This document shows positions 60,941 through 64,000 of a stretch of 64,000 nt of DNA, in pieces. This stretch comes from Pseudomonas chlororaphis subsp. aurantiaca (GTDB lineage Bacteria > Pseudomonadota > Gammaproteobacteria > Pseudomonadales > Pseudomonadaceae), in the NCBI RefSeq assembly GCF_013466605.1, contig NZ_CP059162.1, forward strand, positions 2,542,001-2,606,000, read 5' to 3'. The notes below the pieces were generated by a model, which searched no databases, was not told the DNA's origin, and was given only the letters and a program-made list of their open reading frames with translations. Position 1 is the stretch's first letter; each line of letters begins with the position of its first letter. Made by a program: the position numbers and the translations under genes.

Positions 60941-61843
60941 CTACGGATGCAGGGGCGCTTGGTCGGCCAGTTGGGTGACCAGGAACTCGATAAAGGCCCG
61001 GGTCTTCTGCGGCACGCGCCGGGCCGACGGGTACACCGCGTGGATGCTGATCGGCGGTGCCTGCCATTCGCACAGCACCGGCACCAGGCGGCCGGCGGCC
61101 AGGGCGTCGGCGACGATGAAGTCGGGCAGCAGGGCGATGCCCATGCCGGCCTCGGCGGCCTGGGCCAGCAGGTCGCCGTTGTTGGCGTGCAGCGGGCCGG
61201 TGACGTGGACGCGCTGGGTGTCCTTGCCGTTGCTCAATTGCAGGCTGACCCCGCTTTGCAGGTAGCCGTAGTTCAGGCACTGGTGGGCGGTCAGGTCACG
61301 AGGCGTCTGCGGGATGCCGGCGCGCTTCAGGTAGTCCGGCGAGGCCACCATGATCCGCGGCGCCGGGGCCAGCAGCTTGGCGACCATCGACGAGTCGGCC
61401 AGGCTGGCGATGCGGATGGTCACGTCGAAACCGCCACGCACCGGGTCCACCTGCTGGTCGCTGAGCACCAGTTGCAATTCGATGTTCGGGTGCTGCTCAT
61501 GAAACAGCGGCACCAGCGGCCCGAGGCGGCGCAGGCCAAAGGACATCGGCGCGTTGACCCGCAGCACCCCGCGCAATTCGCCGATGCCGTCCCGCGCCCG
61601 TTGTTCGGCCTCGTCCACGGCGGCCAGGACTTCCCGCGCCGACTCGTAGTACTCGGCGCCGGCTTCGGTCAGGTGCAGGCTGCGAGTAGTACGGTGCAGC
61701 AGCTGTACGCCGATGGCTTCCTCCAGCGCCTGGATCTGTTTGCTGACTTTCGAGCGCGGCACGTCCATGGCCCGGGCCGCGGCGGCGAAGCCATTGGCAT
61801 CGACCGTGACGACAAACGCGCGCATGCATTCGATGCGATCCAT
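60941..61843 (-). CDS. LysR family transcriptional regulator
   Basis: 300 residues: HTH (about 5-60; AAAARAMDVPRSKVSKQIQALE) and a substrate domain (about 90-290). The RTTRSLHLTEAGAEYY loop is typical. Divergent from ycaC with a 175-bp gap containing an inverted GAATC pair, so ycaC is its likely target. ATG at 61841-61843. Confidence 0.87.
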   Translation of the reverse strand: MDRIECMRAFVVTVDANGFAAAARAMDVPRSKVSKQIQALEEAIGVQLLHRTTRSLHLTEAGAEYYESAREVLAAVDEAEQRARDGIGELRGVLRVNAPMSFGLRRLGPLVPLFHEQHPNIELQLVLSDQQVDPVRGGFDVTIRIASLADSSMVAKLLAPAPRIMVASPDYLKRAGIPQTPRDLTAHQCLNYGYLQSGVSLQLSNGKDTQRVHVTGPLHANNGDLLAQAAEAGMGIALLPDFIVADALAAGRLVPVLCEWQAPPISIHAVYPSARRVPQKTRAFIEFLVTQLADQAPLHP

Positions 61844-61859
61844 GACTGTCCCTATTTTG

Positions 61860-61872
61860 GAATCAATGATTC
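61860..61872. promoter_or_regulatory. Candidate LysR site between lysR and ycaC
   Basis: GAATC-AAT-GATTC, a perfect 5-bp inverted pair, 17 bases upstream of the lysR start. A related TGGAATTG is at 61882. Plausible autoregulatory/activation box. Confidence 0.4.
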
Positions 61873-62018
61873 TCGATTTTATGGAATTGTCCCTTTTTAA
61901 TCCAGCCCCTAAATTAGCCACCAAGCCGGCAGCAAAGCCTCCCCAGCGGAACCCGCGCCGAGCTCCCGAATTTTGCAACTCAACGTTTGAACCTACTCGA
62001 CATCAAAAGGAACGCGCC

Positions 62019-62663
62019 ATGTCTATCCGTGAACTGCTCAACCCAAGCAACTGCGCCCTGATCCTGATCGACCACCAGCCACAGATGTCCTTCGGCGTGC
62101 AGTCGATCGACCGCCAGACCCTGAAGAACAACACCGTGGGCCTGGCCAAGGCGGCGAAGATCTTCAACGTGCCGACCATCTTCACTTCGGTGGAAACCGA
62201 GAGCTTCAGCGGCTACATCTGGCCGGAACTGCTCAGCGTGTTCCCCGATCACCAGCCGATCGAGCGCACCTCGATGAACTCCTGGGAAGACAAGAAGCTG
62301 GTGGAAGCGGTGAAGGCCACCGGGCGCAAGAAACTGATCATGGCTGCGCTGTGGACCGAGGTCTGCCTGAACTTCCCGGCCCTGGAAGCCCTGGCCGAAG
62401 GTTATGAGGTGTACATCGTCACCGACGCTTCCGGCGGCACCACCCAGGAAGCCCATGACATGTCGGTGCAGCGCATGATCCAGGCCGGCGCGGTGCCGGT
62501 GACCTGGCAGCAAGTGCTGCTCGAGTTCCAGCGCGACTGGGCGCACAAGGAAACCTACGACGCGGTGATGGACCTGGTGCGCGAGCACAGCGGCGCCTAC
62601 GGCATGGGCGTGGACTATGCCTACACCATGGTGCACAAGGCGCCGCAGCGTCAGGTCAAGTAA
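62019..62663 (+). CDS. ycaC: YcaC-type isochorismatase-like hydrolase
   Basis: 214 residues of the cysteine hydrolase (isochorismatase-like) family. Triad residues: Asp in LIDHQPQM, Lys in TGRKKLIMA, Cys in TEVCLNFPAL. Length and ending (YGMGVDYAYTMVHKAPQRQ) match YcaC proteins, which form octameric rings; physiological substrate unknown. AAAAGGAACG upstream. Divergent LysR partner. Confidence 0.87.
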   Translation: MSIRELLNPSNCALILIDHQPQMSFGVQSIDRQTLKNNTVGLAKAAKIFNVPTIFTSVETESFSGYIWPELLSVFPDHQPIERTSMNSWEDKKLVEAVKATGRKKLIMAALWTEVCLNFPALEALAEGYEVYIVTDASGGTTQEAHDMSVQRMIQAGAVPVTWQQVLLEFQRDWAHKETYDAVMDLVREHSGAYGMGVDYAYTMVHKAPQRQVK

Positions 62664-62728
62664 GCCTGCCGCCAACGATAACGCGGTTTAGCAGAAGTAC
62701 TGCGTCATCCAAATAACCGGCATGCAAT

Positions 62729-62766
62729 AAAAAAGGGACGCTCTTATTGGAGCGTCCCTTTTTATT
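62729..62766. terminator. Strong bidirectional terminator
   Basis: Run of A, then GGGACGCTC (62735-62743), loop TTATTG, GAGCGTCCC (62750-62758), then a run of T. A-run and T-run on both sides serve ycaC (+) and the hypothetical gene (-). Confidence 0.95.
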
Positions 62767-62807
62767 TAATGGATCAACGGTTGATCAGCGACAACGACAA
62801 GTTGCAC

Positions 62808-63137
62808 TTAGCAGAACCGGTCAATCACCCGAACTTCCGACTTGTTCTGCAGCGATTGCCATTCATTCTTCAGGGTATCGAATACCCGTCCGATGAAGTC
62901 CCTGTCGGCGGCGGCCTTCTTGCCGACGTAGCCCTGGCCACGGCGGTACATTTTCAGGCGGGCCAGCAGGTCCTGGTTGTTCTTGTCGAACTCTTCTTCA
63001 TGGGCGTGGGGCGACAGGCAGTCGATATGGACCTGGCCAGACTTGGCAATCCACAGGATGTGGCTGTCATGGCTGTCTTTCTGTGCCGCGAACATACGAG
63101 CCAGTTCATCAATAGTAGGTTGATTGTTCAGATTCAT
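62808..63137 (-). CDS. Conserved Pseudomonas hypothetical protein
   Basis: 109 residues, no domain recognised. Features: ILWIAKSGQVHIDCLSP, HAHEEEFDKNN and LKMYRRGQGYVGKKAA. Hydrophilic and cytosolic. It seems conserved among pseudomonads from memory, function unknown. Ends just beside the strong terminator. Confidence 0.7.
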   Translation of the reverse strand: MNLNNQPTIDELARMFAAQKDSHDSHILWIAKSGQVHIDCLSPHAHEEEFDKNNQDLLARLKMYRRGQGYVGKKAAADRDFIGRVFDTLKNEWQSLQNKSEVRVIDRFC

Positions 63138-63706
63138 TTGTAAGCCCCTTGACCATTTCGATCTATCTAGTTGAGTCGCTAATTGATATCGCTACATCGG
63201 TAAGTTGAACCCTGATACCGGAAACAGGGCGACAGAGGGTGTCTGTCGGATACAGATAAGGCCCAGAGCCTGATGCGTGTAGTCGTCTTGATTAACTGCT
63301 ACGCAATAGCGTCACAACGAAGAGAAGCAGCGTAAACCTGGATCAAGCTGCCGAAGTTTTCAGTTTCGGCCACAAGCATCTTGAGGAGTTTTCGCCAGCT
63401 TCCCGCCCTTTGTACTGGACGTTCATGCCAGGTCAGTTTCATCAATCTGCCTTGTGGGCAGTACACATCCGGGTTAACAGCTCGGCGGTCAGACGAGCTT
63501 GCTCATAACACCTTTGCCAAGTCTCCCGATCGGGGAGACGCCTGCATCATGCAAGGGCGAATTCGCCTCGTCAACGGTTTTGTAGTGAAAATTTTCAAGC
63601 ACTACATATTGTCCGACAAAACCTTTCGGCACATGCCCGGAACGGGCTATCGCGACCGAGGACAGGTAGAATCAAGGCCTTGAAACAGGTTCTTGAGGTT
63701 GCAGTG
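63138..63706. other. 569-bp region before polB
   Basis: No convincing gene. It contains the 7-bp inverted repeat GTCTCCC/GGGAGAC (63521-63539) with a CGATCG centre and several A/T-rich patches. I looked for a LexA-type CTGT-N8-ACAG box, since polB is SOS-induced in E. coli, and did not find one. Confidence 0.5.
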
Positions 63707-64000
63707 GTGGATTTACAGCAGGGCTTCGTCCTGACCCGGCACTGGCGTGACACGCCGGCAGGCACGGAAGTCGAGTTCTGGTTGGCGACCGATGCCGGGC
63801 CGTGCCAGATCCGCTTGCCGGTGCAGACCTCCGTGGCCTTCATTCCCGCCGAACAGCAGGAACAGGCGCGGCGCCTGCTGGCCGACGATCGCGATGTCGA
63901 ATTGCGCCCCCTGGGCCTGTGCGACTTCCAGCACCGCCCGGTGCTGGGCCTGTATTGCCCGCAGCACAATCAATTGATCCGCCTCGACAAGACCCTGCGC
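63707..64000 (+). CDS. polB: DNA polymerase II, N-terminal part (runs out of window)
   Basis: 98 codons, open at the window end. LTRHWRDTPAGTEVEFWLAT and VAFIPAEQQEQARRLLAD, then HRPVLGLYCPQHNQLI, match the N-terminus of PolB, the family B repair and translesion polymerase. I chose GTG 63707 (GAGG eight bases upstream); GTG 63704 or TTG 63680 are alternatives. Confidence 0.88.
   Translation, partial: MDLQQGFVLTRHWRDTPAGTEVEFWLATDAGPCQIRLPVQTSVAFIPAEQQEQARRLLADDRDVELRPLGLCDFQHRPVLGLYCPQHNQLIRLDKTLR

Noticed and set aside
63138..63706. LexA box upstream of polB
   Set aside because: No CTGT-N8-ACAG was found; CTGTCGGATACAG near 63245 has the wrong spacing.

Overview
The window is a chromosomal segment of a fluorescent-group Pseudomonas (P. 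fluorescens complex, for example the P. protegens/P. chlororaphis side). The grounds are GC-rich codon use, genus-typical genes (oxaloacetate decarboxylase of the PA4872 type, the nadD2-nrtR / pncA-pncB-nadE NAD cluster, phosphatidylcholine synthase, DUF2388, polB) and short REP-type hairpins. No rRNA, tRNA, CRISPR array, transposase or integrase was found.

Layout. 1-8042: housekeeping and metabolic genes (dienelactone hydrolase, DeoR regulator, RNA methyltransferase, VOC protein, RidA, RlhA-type U32 protein, thioesterase, GlxA/AraC regulator). 8303-31853: one large, visibly less GC-rich accessory block. It holds two hybrid histidine kinases, a REC-EAL response regulator and a NarL/LuxR response regulator (a Roc/Bvg-like phosphorelay with a c-di-GMP phosphodiesterase). 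These are followed by a 2891-residue BapA/LapF-type repetitive adhesin, its complete type I secretion system (TolC-like, ABC, HlyD-like) and a TPR-glycosyltransferase-like protein. The block ends beside a truncated dctA remnant and REP-like sequence. 32277-41789: GNAT, DUF2784, phosphatidylcholine synthase, a flavin reductase/sterol-desaturase pair with a divergent AraC regulator, an MFS pump, a TetR/quinone-reductase divergent pair, DUF2388 and ppnN. 42083-45224: a papain-like peptidase fused to an alpha/beta hydrolase, coupled to a LecA-like small protein, then a single-domain response regulator. 45313-51471: oxaloacetate decarboxylase, DUF4174, a class-III aminotransferase with divergent LysR, and a flavin monoamine oxidase. 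51623-56290: NAD salvage with its regulator NrtR and two palindromic operators. 56367-64000: gamma-glutamyl-putrescine pathway enzymes, a membrane methyltransferase, a LysR/ycaC divergent pair, a conserved hypothetical gene and the start of polB.

The most interesting part is 8303-31853. The promoters of the first kinase gene, the adhesin gene and the secretion operon share inverted TTTAGGG-type sites. The adhesin and secretion promoters share a 46-bp element that I count as identical at 33 of 46 positions. The natural reading is that the phosphorelay, through its LuxR-type regulator, switches on the adhesin and its exporter and its own operon, while the EAL protein lowers c-di-GMP. The TPR-glycosyltransferase at the end of the export operon suggests that the adhesin may be glycosylated. 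The second novelty is the peptidase-hydrolase/LecA-like pair at 42083-44619.
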